Shown here: positions 35,170-43,182 of the stretch, piece by piece
Numbering within the stretch: position 1 is the stretch's first letter
Layout: the number at the start of each line of letters is the position of its first letter
DNA from: Anaerosacchariphilus polymeriproducens
GTDB lineage: Bacteria > Bacillota > Clostridia > Lachnospirales > Lachnospiraceae
DNA length: 64,000 nucleotides
Assembly: GCF_003363435.1 (NCBI RefSeq)
Contig: NZ_QRCT01000049.1
Span: 124,001 to 188,000 of the forward strand
Direction: 5' to 3'
Notes under the pieces: model-generated
The model's database searches: none
Told to the model about the DNA's origin: nothing
Seen by the model: the letters and a program-made list of their open reading frames with translations, nothing else
Translations under genes and position numbers: made by a program

Positions 35170-37251
35170 TTATTTATCTTTTTGCTCTTTTATGTTTCTC
35201 AAATAACCACATGTCTCATTTGCGCATACCAACTTGTTCCCCTTTTCAAGCATATAGCTGCCACATTCCGGACACTTTTCTTCGGAAGGTTTCTGCCATG
35301 ACATAAAGTCACACTCCGGATTATCTTCACATCCATAATACTTCCTTCCCTTTTTTGTTTTACGCAGAACAACATCTTTTCCACATTTAGGACATTTTAC
35401 ACCAATTTTCTCTAAATAAGGTTTCGTATTTTTGCATTCTGGAAATCCCGGACAAGCTAAAAATCTACCATGAGGGCCATATTTTATTACCATATTTCGA
35501 CCACACATATCACAAATAACATCCGTAACTTCATCCTGAATTTCAATTTTTTCTAACTCTTGTTCTGCAATTTGTACTGCTTCATCTAAATCAGGATAAA
35601 AATTTCGTACAACTGTCTTCCAATTGACGACTCCCTCTCCCACTTTATCTAATAATGCTTCCAAATTTGCTGTAAAATTCACATCCACAATACTTGGAAA
35701 CGCTTCTTTCATAATAAAATTAACTATTTCACCTAATTCTGTCACATATAAATTCTTATTTTCTTTCGCAACATACCTTCTTGCTATAATAGTTGAAATT
35801 GTTGGAGCGTACGTACTTGGACGACCAATCCCCAACTCTTCCAATGCTTTTACCAATGCTGCCTCAGTAAAATGGGGCGGTGGCTGCGTAAAATGTTGTT
35901 TATAATCGAATTCTCCAAAATCTAATTGAGTTTCTTTGTTTATATCTTTTAATAATATATTATTTTCTTTTGTTTCATCATCTTCTTGTACATAAACAGA
36001 CATAAACCCTTGAAATGCCAATTTGGATGCTGAAACTCTGAATTGATATTCAGAAGCTGAAATCTTAACTGATGTAGTTTCATATTTTGCATAGCTCATT
36101 CGACTTGCTGTGAAACGTTTCCATATTAATTGATACAACCGAAATTGATCTCTTGATAAAGACTCCTTCATCTTTTCCGGGGTTCTTTCTATATCTGTTG
36201 GTCTGATCGCCTCATGGGCATCCTGTATTTTACTTTTATTTTTTGAATTTGTTGTAGCCTGAATTACATATTCTTCTCCATAATGTTCTTTAATATAATC
36301 TCTGGCAAGTCCATCTGCTTCTTCAGAAATACGAGTTGAATCTGTACGCAGATATGTAATCAAACCTATCATTCCACTTCCTTTTATTTCAATTCCTTCA
36401 TAAAGCTGTTGGGCTATCCGCATAGTCTTTTGTGTGGAAAAATTCAAAGTTTTTGCTGCTTCCTGCTGCAATGTACTTGTAATAAATGGGACAGGTGATT
36501 TTTTTATACGTTCTCCCTTTTTCACATCTTCAACAGAATATTGTGCATTTTCTAATTTAGTAAGAATAACATTTAATTCTTCTTCCGATTTTATCGCTAT
36601 TTTTTCATTACGATTCCCATAAAACTTTGCCTGAAGTGGTTTTTTCTCACCTTCTACGTTCAAAAAAACATCCAATGTCCAGTATTCTTCCGGAATAAAT
36701 GCATTAATTTCTTCTTCTCTATCACAAATAATTCTTAATGCTACCGATTGCACTCTACCTGCACTTAATCCTCTTTTTACTTTTGCCCATAGCAATGGAC
36801 TAATACGGTAACCTACCATTCTATCTAACATTCTTCTTGTTTGTTGTGCATCTACCAGATCCATATCGATTTCTCTTGCATCTTTTATGGATTCTTTGAC
36901 CGCTTTTTTAGTAATTTCATTGAAACTGATTCGATACATTTTATCTTCATCTAATTTAAGAGATTTCGATAAATGCCATGAAATTGCTTCTCCTTCACGG
37001 TCAGGGTCAGTTGCAAGATATACTTTATCCGCTTTCTTAGCTTCTTTTCTAAGTCTTGCTAAGACATCCCCTTTTCCTCTGATTGTAATATACTTTGGTT
37101 CAAAATCGTGCTCTACATCTATTCCCATTTGGCTTTTTGGCAAGTCTCTCACATGACCATTTGATGCTACTACTTCATAATTCTTTCCCAAGAATTTTTT
37201 AATTGTTTTAACCTTAGCTGGTGATTCCACGATTACTAGATACTTCGCCAT
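35170..37251 (-). CDS. topA: DNA topoisomerase I
   Basis: A 693-residue type IA topoisomerase. It has the Toprim domain (about 1-130, VIVESPAKVKTI and DPDREGEAI), the active-site tyrosine motif GLITYLRTDSTRIS (about 305), and three C-terminal zinc ribbons (CDMCGR, CPKCGK, CPECGS with paired CPGFPEC-type ends). It relaxes negative supercoils. The true start is the ATG at 37251 (MAKYLVIVES) with GGAGG upstream; an in-frame extension of 17 residues lacks support. It sits between dprA and codY as in Bacillus. Confidence 0.96.
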   Translation of the reverse strand: MAKYLVIVESPAKVKTIKKFLGKNYEVVASNGHVRDLPKSQMGIDVEHDFEPKYITIRGKGDVLARLRKEAKKADKVYLATDPDREGEAISWHLSKSLKLDEDKMYRISFNEITKKAVKESIKDAREIDMDLVDAQQTRRMLDRMVGYRISPLLWAKVKRGLSAGRVQSVALRIICDREEEINAFIPEEYWTLDVFLNVEGEKKPLQAKFYGNRNEKIAIKSEEELNVILTKLENAQYSVEDVKKGERIKKSPVPFITSTLQQEAAKTLNFSTQKTMRIAQQLYEGIEIKGSGMIGLITYLRTDSTRISEEADGLARDYIKEHYGEEYVIQATTNSKNKSKIQDAHEAIRPTDIERTPEKMKESLSRDQFRLYQLIWKRFTASRMSYAKYETTSVKISASEYQFRVSASKLAFQGFMSVYVQEDDETKENNILLKDINKETQLDFGEFDYKQHFTQPPPHFTEAALVKALEELGIGRPSTYAPTISTIIARRYVAKENKNLYVTELGEIVNFIMKEAFPSIVDVNFTANLEALLDKVGEGVVNWKTVVRNFYPDLDEAVQIAEQELEKIEIQDEVTDVICDMCGRNMVIKYGPHGRFLACPGFPECKNTKPYLEKIGVKCPKCGKDVVLRKTKKGRKYYGCEDNPECDFMSWQKPSEEKCPECGSYMLEKGNKLVCANETCGYLRNIKEQKDK

Positions 37252-37323
37252 ATTTCCTACGCCTCCGCAATTTTTTAATAAAACCTGTCTATTTATCCTC
37301 ATATATTAAATGAGTGTATCTAT

Positions 37324-38433
37324 CTATCCTTCTTTTATACTCGTTCGGACATAATAATTCCTTGCTGGTTCATAAATCAATCCCATCATCTGTAATGTTA
37401 CAATTATATTAGTAAGTTCAGGAATCGACAGGTTTACTTCCTGAATTATAGTTTCTATACTTTTCGGCTCTAAACTTAGACAACTATACACTATTAATTG
37501 TTTTTTTTCAAGTGCTAAGTTGGTATTTAATTGATTTTTTATGTTTTCTAAACATTTTTTTTCACTTTTTACACCAAAAACGTCCAATATATCTTGAAAT
37601 GATGTCACAATACCAGCCCCTTGCTTTATCAATTCATTGCACCCCTGACTCAGTGCATCATTAATTCTTCCAGGTACTACAAAAACATCTTTTCCCTGTT
37701 CCAATGCATATTCTACTGTAATAAATGTGCCACTTTTTACTTTGGCTTCAATAATTAAAAGAACATCTGCAAGACCGCTGATCAATCTGTTCCTGTATGG
37801 AAATAAATTGGCTCTCGGCTGTGTTCCTATCGGATATTCAGACAAGAGACCACCTTTTTTTTGAATCTGCATATACAATTCTATATTCTCTCTGGGATAA
37901 CAAATATCAACCCCACATCCAAGTACTCCAAAGGATTCTCCTCCTGCTTCTACTGCACTCATTTGACCAATTCCATCAATCCCTCTTGCTAATCCACTAA
38001 TAATTTGTATTCCATATTGTGCAAATTCTTCCCCAAATTTTCTAGCAACTTCTCTCCCATAAGGACTACATCTTCTTGCCCCTATTATAGCAACACTAGG
38101 CTTTATTTCAGATGGCAGTCTCCCTTTTATATATAATCCGAACGGTGCATCGACTAAATTTCGGAGTTTATCAGGATACTCTTCCTCTAATTCACATACA
38201 AATGCAACTCCCTTCTTCTGCATATTTTCAAACTGCTCTTTTATCTGGTAATCATTTTGGGCCTCCAATATCATTTGTATATTTTTAACAGTTAAAAATT
38301 CAAATTCTTTAAGTTGTTTTTTTGAAAGATTATAAACAGTTTTTGCATCTTTTGTATATTTTAGTATCTCTTGAATTTTTTTATTCCCTATTCCCGGAAT
38401 ATTAGCGAGCCAATAATTGTAAAATATATTCAT
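37324..38433 (-). CDS. dprA: DNA-processing protein DprA (Smf)
   Basis: A 369-residue protein with an N-terminal SAM/HhH-like domain (WLANIPGIGNKKI), the Rossmann-type DNA-binding core (IIGARRCSPYGREVARKF, SGLARGIDGIGQ, LGCGVDICYPREN), and a C-terminal winged-helix domain (about 305-360). DprA loads RecA on incoming single-stranded DNA. I place the start at the ATG at 38433, which overlaps the comM stop as ATGA; a TTG three codons earlier has poor spacing. Confidence 0.93.
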   Translation of the reverse strand: MNIFYNYWLANIPGIGNKKIQEILKYTKDAKTVYNLSKKQLKEFEFLTVKNIQMILEAQNDYQIKEQFENMQKKGVAFVCELEEEYPDKLRNLVDAPFGLYIKGRLPSEIKPSVAIIGARRCSPYGREVARKFGEEFAQYGIQIISGLARGIDGIGQMSAVEAGGESFGVLGCGVDICYPRENIELYMQIQKKGGLLSEYPIGTQPRANLFPYRNRLISGLADVLLIIEAKVKSGTFITVEYALEQGKDVFVVPGRINDALSQGCNELIKQGAGIVTSFQDILDVFGVKSEKKCLENIKNQLNTNLALEKKQLIVYSCLSLEPKSIETIIQEVNLSIPELTNIIVTLQMMGLIYEPARNYYVRTSIKEG

Positions 38434-39965
38434 CTTCCCCAATACCTCTTATCCAATGTTCGATAACAAATTGCTTCATTCAAATGTATGCTCTTTATTT
38501 GTTCACATTCTTCTAAATCAGCAATCGTTCTGGCTACTTTCAAAATTTTATGATAAGCTCTTATACTAAGTTTAAATTGATTAAAAACCTTCTCCATTAA
38601 TGCAGTTTCTTCTTTTTCCAAAAAACAGTATGTTTCAATTAATTTGGCTGACAATTCACCATTTGTCTCAAATCCCAAACCTTTATATCGTTCCTGTTGA
38701 ATAGCGCGTGCACGTTTCACACGATGTGCTATTATAATAGAAGATTCTCCTTTTTTTTGATTGTATATTTCACCATAATTCATTTGGGAAACCTCTACCG
38801 TAATGTCCATTCGATCCAATAATGGCTGACTTATCTTTCCCAAATATTTAGAAATATCTCGAGCAGAACAAGTACATCGATTCATGTCGGGATAATAACC
38901 GCAATTACATGGATTCATAGCTGCAACAAACAAAAATTTAGCTGGAAAATTATAACTTCCATACAATCTGGAAATTTTTATTTGACGTTCTTCAAGAGGC
39001 TGTCTCAATATCTCTAACGAATTTCTTGAAAATTCAGGTAATTCATCCAAAAACAATACTCCGCATTGTGCCAGACTTATCTCACCCGGCATCGGAAAAC
39101 GCCCTCCACCAGCCAACGCTTGCGGAGTTACTGTATGATGCGGCGCTCGAAACGGTCTTTGTGTTACAAGAGAATCCTTTTCTGACAACAAACCTGCAAC
39201 GCTATAAATTTTCGAAACCTCCAAACATTCTTCCAAATTCATTGGCGGAAGAATAGACCGAATCCTCCTGGCCAGCATCGTCTTACCTGTACCTGCCGGT
39301 CCAATCATCAACAGATTATGAAAACCTGCTGCAGCAACTTCAATGGCACGTTTTACTCTTTCCTGCCCACAAACTTCAGAAAAATCTTCTTGATAGTCAG
39401 AACTTTTTAACAATTCGGTCAAATCTGAACTTTTTTCCACATATTGTATCGGTTCTTTCTTAAACAAAAAACTTACTGCCTGTTCAAAATTGTTTACCCC
39501 AATCACTTGAATTCCATGTATTGTACAAGCTTCTTTTTCATTCTCTTTCGGAACAAAACATCTTTTAATTCCATGCTTCTTTGCCATGATTACAATAGGG
39601 AGCATTCCTCGAATCGCATATATTCTCCCATCCAGGCCCAATTCCCCAATAAACAACGTATCTTTCAATTGTTCTTTTCTAATCAACTCAAAACCTGAAA
39701 GAACGCCTATCGCAATAGGAAAATCAAAAGCTGTCCCTCCTTTTCTTACATTTGCAGGTGATAGATTAACTGTTATTCTTTTAGGGCTCAGCATATATCC
39801 ACTATTTCGTAATGCCGTTTTCACTCTTTCTTTCGCCTCTTTCACTTCTGAGCTTAAATAACCTACCATTTCAAAGATAGGCAAACCATTACTTACATCA
39901 ACTTCAACCAGTACTTGATAGCTCTCTATACCACAGATACCACCTGATAGTACCCTACTAAACAT
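38430..39965 (-). CDS. comM: Mg-chelatase-like AAA+ ATPase, YifB/ComM family
   Basis: A 511-residue protein with an N-terminal Lon-protease-like S5 fold domain (about 1-170), an AAA+ core with Walker A GPAGTGKTMLARRI (about 220) and Walker B LFLDELPEF, and a Mg-chelatase C-terminal domain with CNCGYYPD zinc-type cysteines. ComM homologues promote branch migration in natural transformation. Coupled to dprA by overlap, which supports a role with incoming DNA. AAAGGAG lies seven bases before ATG. Confidence 0.94.
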   Translation of the reverse strand: MFSRVLSGGICGIESYQVLVEVDVSNGLPIFEMVGYLSSEVKEAKERVKTALRNSGYMLSPKRITVNLSPANVRKGGTAFDFPIAIGVLSGFELIRKEQLKDTLFIGELGLDGRIYAIRGMLPIVIMAKKHGIKRCFVPKENEKEACTIHGIQVIGVNNFEQAVSFLFKKEPIQYVEKSSDLTELLKSSDYQEDFSEVCGQERVKRAIEVAAAGFHNLLMIGPAGTGKTMLARRIRSILPPMNLEECLEVSKIYSVAGLLSEKDSLVTQRPFRAPHHTVTPQALAGGGRFPMPGEISLAQCGVLFLDELPEFSRNSLEILRQPLEERQIKISRLYGSYNFPAKFLFVAAMNPCNCGYYPDMNRCTCSARDISKYLGKISQPLLDRMDITVEVSQMNYGEIYNQKKGESSIIIAHRVKRARAIQQERYKGLGFETNGELSAKLIETYCFLEKEETALMEKVFNQFKLSIRAYHKILKVARTIADLEECEQIKSIHLNEAICYRTLDKRYWGR

Positions 39966-40094
39966 GAATCCACTCCTTTTCTATATAATCGAATTAGGCA
40001 CATTATCCTAATATTAAGTTTTGTTTCTATGGGAAAATAAAAGAAATTTAGAATAATTTCTTTACGGAAGTTGAAACTTCCAATGAATACTATC

Positions 40095-40123
40095 AGATTA
40101 ACATACTTAATCCTCTTTTTCAA
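40095..40123 (-). promoter_or_regulatory. Putative promoter of comM-dprA(-topA)
   Basis: Minus strand: -35 TTGAAA (40118-40123), 17-base spacer, -10 TAATCT (40095-40100) preceded by TATGT, an extended -10 pattern. The predicted start is near 40088. Confidence 0.5.
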
Positions 40124-40183
40124 GAGCTTTATACAAAAATTAACATATATTACCATTAAAATCCTCTTGTTAACAATATAAAA

Positions 40184-40209
40184 ACATCTTACCACAACTG
40201 ATAAGATGT
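40184..40209 (-). terminator. Rho-independent terminator after pilT
   Basis: Eight-pair stem ACATCTTA/TAAGATGT with a 10-base loop, followed on the minus strand by TTTTATATTG. It lies about 20 bases past the pilT stop and closes the transcript. Confidence 0.75.
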
Positions 40210-40227
40210 CTTTATTATAAATTAAAT

Positions 40228-41271
40228 CTAACTATTTTCAAATCCATCAAAGGAATAATTAATTGCTGACTCTCTACTAATTGCCCCTTCCATATAGAGC
40301 TGATGCAATGCCTTATCCATAGTAATCATAGAACTATATTTATCATTCTTGATAATATCGTAGATCTGTGCAATTTTATCCCTGCGTATCAAATCTTTAA
40401 TTTCATCAGAGGCAAACATTACTTCAAATGCAGCTACTCTTCCGTCTCCTTTTACACGGGGGACCAATTGCTGAGAAATAACCGCCTCTAAAACATTCGC
40501 AAGCTGTAGACGCATTTGCTTCTTTTGTTCGGATGGGAAGATTTCTATTAACCGTTCTATTGTTTTAACAACACCTACCGTGTGCAGGGTAGCAAACACC
40601 AAATATCCATTCTCTGCAGCTGTTACTGCGGTAGAGATCGTATCACTGTCTTTTAATTCCCCTACGCAGATAACATCTGGGTCTTCACGCAAAGCTTCAT
40701 GTATTGCATTGGCAAATGTATAGGTATCTAATCCAATTTCCCTTTGATGAACAATTGAATTTTCATGATTATGCAAATATTCAATAGGATCTTCCAACGT
40801 AATAATATGTGCACTCCGGTTCATATTCATTTTATGGATGAATGAGGCCAGCGTAGTTGTCGTCCCAGAACCCGCAGGACCACTGATCAAAACAAGACCA
40901 CTTTTCTTTTTATACAAATCTACAACTTCATCAGGAATCCCCATTGATTCTAATTCCGGTATCATGTTATCCACAAGGCGCAACACAATAGCAACAGAAC
41001 CTCTCTGCTTGAAAGCATTGATCCGATATCTACCCTGTTTGGATATAGAATAAGCGAAATCGACCTCACCATATAATTCAAATCTTTTTAACTGGTCTTT
41101 TTCCATCATACTTTCCAATAGTTCAAAAGTTTCTGCCGGTTCAAAGCTATCAAAATCCATACTGACAAGTTCTCCGCTAATCCTCATTCTAGGAGGAATA
41201 CCTACAGTAATATGGACATCTGAAGCACCATTTGCCTTTGCAATCTCTAAAAGTTCTTGAATCTTAATCAT
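40228..41271 (-). CDS. pilT: PilT-like twitching ATPase with altered Walker A
   Basis: A 347-residue GspE/PilT-family protein. The N-terminal PAS-like domain (about 1-95), Asp box (IEYLHNHENSIVHQRE), Walker B (LREDPDVICVGELKD) and His box (ATLHTVGVVKTIERLI) match PilT closely. Walker A, however, reads GPAGSGTTTTL, with Thr137 (codon ACG at 40861-40863) where PilT has the catalytic lysine. No other pilus genes are in this window. The product may be a retraction ATPase with altered nucleotide handling or a regulatory paralogue. GAGGAAACGAA precedes ATG. Confidence 0.9.
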   Translation of the reverse strand: MIKIQELLEIAKANGASDVHITVGIPPRMRISGELVSMDFDSFEPAETFELLESMMEKDQLKRFELYGEVDFAYSISKQGRYRINAFKQRGSVAIVLRLVDNMIPELESMGIPDEVVDLYKKKSGLVLISGPAGSGTTTTLASFIHKMNMNRSAHIITLEDPIEYLHNHENSIVHQREIGLDTYTFANAIHEALREDPDVICVGELKDSDTISTAVTAAENGYLVFATLHTVGVVKTIERLIEIFPSEQKKQMRLQLANVLEAVISQQLVPRVKGDGRVAAFEVMFASDEIKDLIRRDKIAQIYDIIKNDKYSSMITMDKALHQLYMEGAISRESAINYSFDGFENS

Positions 41272-41309
41272 TTCGTTTCCTCTTTTCTAAGTACAAATTA
41301 TCTTTCGAA

Positions 41310-41930
41310 TTATTCGAATCCTTTTTTCATTTTCTGTAAAGCACTTTTTTCAATCCTTGAAACGTAAGAACGGCTAATTCCGAGCCTTTTGGCTATCTCT
41401 CTCTGCGTAAGTTCTTCTTTTTGGTACAAACCGTAACGCATTTTTATCACTTCTTTTTCTCGCTCTTTTAAGTATTTCTCCATACTCTCATATAGTTTTT
41501 TCGTATCCTCTTTTAAAGTTAACTGATCTGTCACACTTGCTGTTTCATTCTCAATAATATCCAACAAATGTATTTCATTTCCTTCTTTATCCGTTCCAAT
41601 AGGTTCATACAAGGAAACTTCTTTCGAACTTTTTTTCTTCTGCCTAAACATCATCAGTAATTCATTATCTATACACCGTGATGCATATGTCCCCAGCCGG
41701 TTTCCTTTATCCATATCAAAAGTTGCAACTGCTTTTATCAAACCTATGGTCCCTATCGAGATTAAATCTTCCACATCTTCTTCAACATATTGGTACTTTT
41801 TTACTACATGAGCCACTAATCTTAAATTCCGCTCAATCAGAATATGTTTTGCCTCAAGATCACCCTCTTTATATTTTTTCAGATAATAAGATTCCTCTTT
41901 CGCAGTTAGGGGTTTGGGAAAAGTTTTCAA
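41310..41930 (-). CDS. sigK: Mother-cell sporulation sigma factor SigK (no pro-sequence)
   Basis: About 206 residues with the SigK/SigE signature: KPLTAKEESYYLKKY near the N-terminus, region 2 (RNLRLVAHVVKKY, LISIGTIGLIKAVATFD) and region 4 (LTQREIAKRLGISRSYVSRIEKSAL, quoted in part). In the family it drives late mother-cell genes for coat and cortex. Bacillus makes it with a 20-residue hydrophobic pro-sequence; here the protein has none. GAGGTG lies six bases before a TTG at 41930, which I prefer; the ATG at 41951 lacks a ribosome site and adds only seven residues. No skin element interrupts it. Confidence 0.9.
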   Translation of the reverse strand: MKTFPKPLTAKEESYYLKKYKEGDLEAKHILIERNLRLVAHVVKKYQYVEEDVEDLISIGTIGLIKAVATFDMDKGNRLGTYASRCIDNELLMMFRQKKKSSKEVSLYEPIGTDKEGNEIHLLDIIENETASVTDQLTLKEDTKKLYESMEKYLKEREKEVIKMRYGLYQKEELTQREIAKRLGISRSYVSRIEKSALQKMKKGFE

Positions 41931-41957
41931 AAAAAGCACCTCAAAGACCATTTTTAC

Positions 41958-41965
41958 ATTTTATG
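41958..41965 (-). promoter_or_regulatory. Possible sporulation-sigma -10 element before sigK
   Basis: Minus strand CATAAAAT resembles the -10 of sigma-E/sigma-K promoters (CATACAAT or CATANNNTA). An AC dinucleotide lies 17 bases upstream, as in the minimal sigma-K -35. The predicted start falls near 41951, which would leave the upstream ATG without a leader and fits use of the TTG. Short motifs, so low certainty. Confidence 0.3.
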
Positions 41966-42000
41966 TGAGAACTAGCTTGAAAGTGCCTTTCCATATTAAC

Positions 42001-43179
42001 TTAATATTTCATACGTAATTTCATTATTGTTTTTGCTATTTTATACATCGGTGTTTCTAAGTTTTTTTTGACATTTTTCAATTCTTTCCGAATCGAAATC
42101 CCCTGTGGACAGTTTTTTTCACACTTTCCACACTGAATGCATTTCGAAGCATTCGATGGATTTATTTTTAACGTAGTACACAATATATATTCTTTCAGAG
42201 CCTTATAAGCTCCATCCATATATTTTGTATTATAACACCTGAAACATACGGGTATGTCGACTCCTTGCGGACATGGCATACAATAACCACATCCTGTACA
42301 CCCTACCTTTTCTACCTTTTTTATTTCCTTTATCACCTGCTCAAACATTTCATATTGTTTTGCAGTCAGTTCACCTGCCTGAGTTTCTGAAGCAATTCTT
42401 ACATTCTCATTGACCTGCTCCAGAGTATTCATACCTGACAATACAACGGTTACCTCCGGTTGATTCCATAACCATCTTAACCCCCATTCAGCTGGTGTTT
42501 TTGATTTATCTTCCTTCTTGAAATAATTCACTGCCTGTTCTGGCAATCCAAATACCAATTTACCGCCTCTTAAAGGTTCCATAATAATTACCGGAAGACC
42601 TTTTAAAGATGCATATTTTAAACCTTCCACTCCTGCTTGTGCATGTTCGTCTAAATAATTATATTGTATCTGACAAAAATCCCAGTCATAAACATCGATC
42701 ACCTGAATAAATCCTTCTTTTCCTCCATGATAAGAAAAACCAATATTTTTAATTTGTCCATTCTCTTTTTTATCTTGAATCCATTTTTCAATCCCAAGTT
42801 CTTTCAGCCTATTAAAGGAAGTTAGATCTGTTATCATATGCATTAAATAATAATCTATATAATCTGTTTGGAGCCGCTCCAACTCTTCGCTAAAAAAGCG
42901 GTCAAAATCTTCATATGACTTACATAAATAATGTGGAAGTTTCGTCGCTATGAAAACATCTTTTCTATATCCTTTCGCTAAAAATTTCCCCAGAGCGACT
43001 TCACTGCCCCCATATGTATAAGCAGTGTCAAAATAATTTACGCCATTTTGCAAAGCATAAAGCATTTCTTTTTCTGCCTTTTCTTGATCAATATTATTTC
43101 CTTTTTTGGTAAATCTGAGACATCCATATCCTAAAATTGACAGTTTGTCTCCATTTTTGGAATTTTCTCTATAATTCAT
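42001..43179 (-). CDS. Aldo/keto reductase with C-terminal 4Fe-4S motifs
   Basis: A 392-residue protein. An aldo/keto reductase barrel spans about residues 1-275 (GVNYFDTAYTYGGSEVALGK, IATKLP, YYLMHM). A C-terminal ferredoxin-like region has two cysteine clusters: CTGCGYCMPCPQG and CIQCGKCEKNCPQG, each typical for a [4Fe-4S] cluster. Such fusions are common in anaerobes; substrates are unknown and electron input may be by ferredoxin instead of NADPH. It follows the U32 gene by three bases. Confidence 0.9.
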   Translation of the reverse strand: MNYRENSKNGDKLSILGYGCLRFTKKGNNIDQEKAEKEMLYALQNGVNYFDTAYTYGGSEVALGKFLAKGYRKDVFIATKLPHYLCKSYEDFDRFFSEELERLQTDYIDYYLMHMITDLTSFNRLKELGIEKWIQDKKENGQIKNIGFSYHGGKEGFIQVIDVYDWDFCQIQYNYLDEHAQAGVEGLKYASLKGLPVIIMEPLRGGKLVFGLPEQAVNYFKKEDKSKTPAEWGLRWLWNQPEVTVVLSGMNTLEQVNENVRIASETQAGELTAKQYEMFEQVIKEIKKVEKVGCTGCGYCMPCPQGVDIPVCFRCYNTKYMDGAYKALKEYILCTTLKINPSNASKCIQCGKCEKNCPQGISIRKELKNVKKNLETPMYKIAKTIMKLRMKY

Positions 43180-43182
43180 TTC

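Larger units (their letters stand above)
39966..40227 (-). other. Intergenic region with comM promoter and leader hairpins
   Basis: This 262-base gap contains no convincing gene; the 89-codon frame inside it has no ribosome site and no family look. It does hold the pilT terminator (40184-40209), a promoter (40095-40123) and two leader hairpins: GGAAGT/ACTTCC with a four-base loop (40066-40081) and AAAGAAATT/AATTTCTTT (40040-40063), the second followed by TATTTTCC on the minus strand. The comM leader would be about 120 bases. Confidence 0.5.

Noticed and set aside
35170-37302. 17-residue N-terminal extension of topA
   Set aside because: The MAKYLVIVESPAK start is the family start and GGAGG precedes it; the extension has no ribosome site.
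39926-40195. 89-codon open frame upstream of comM
   Set aside because: No ribosome site, low-complexity AT-driven composition, and it overlaps the comM start plus a promoter and hairpins.
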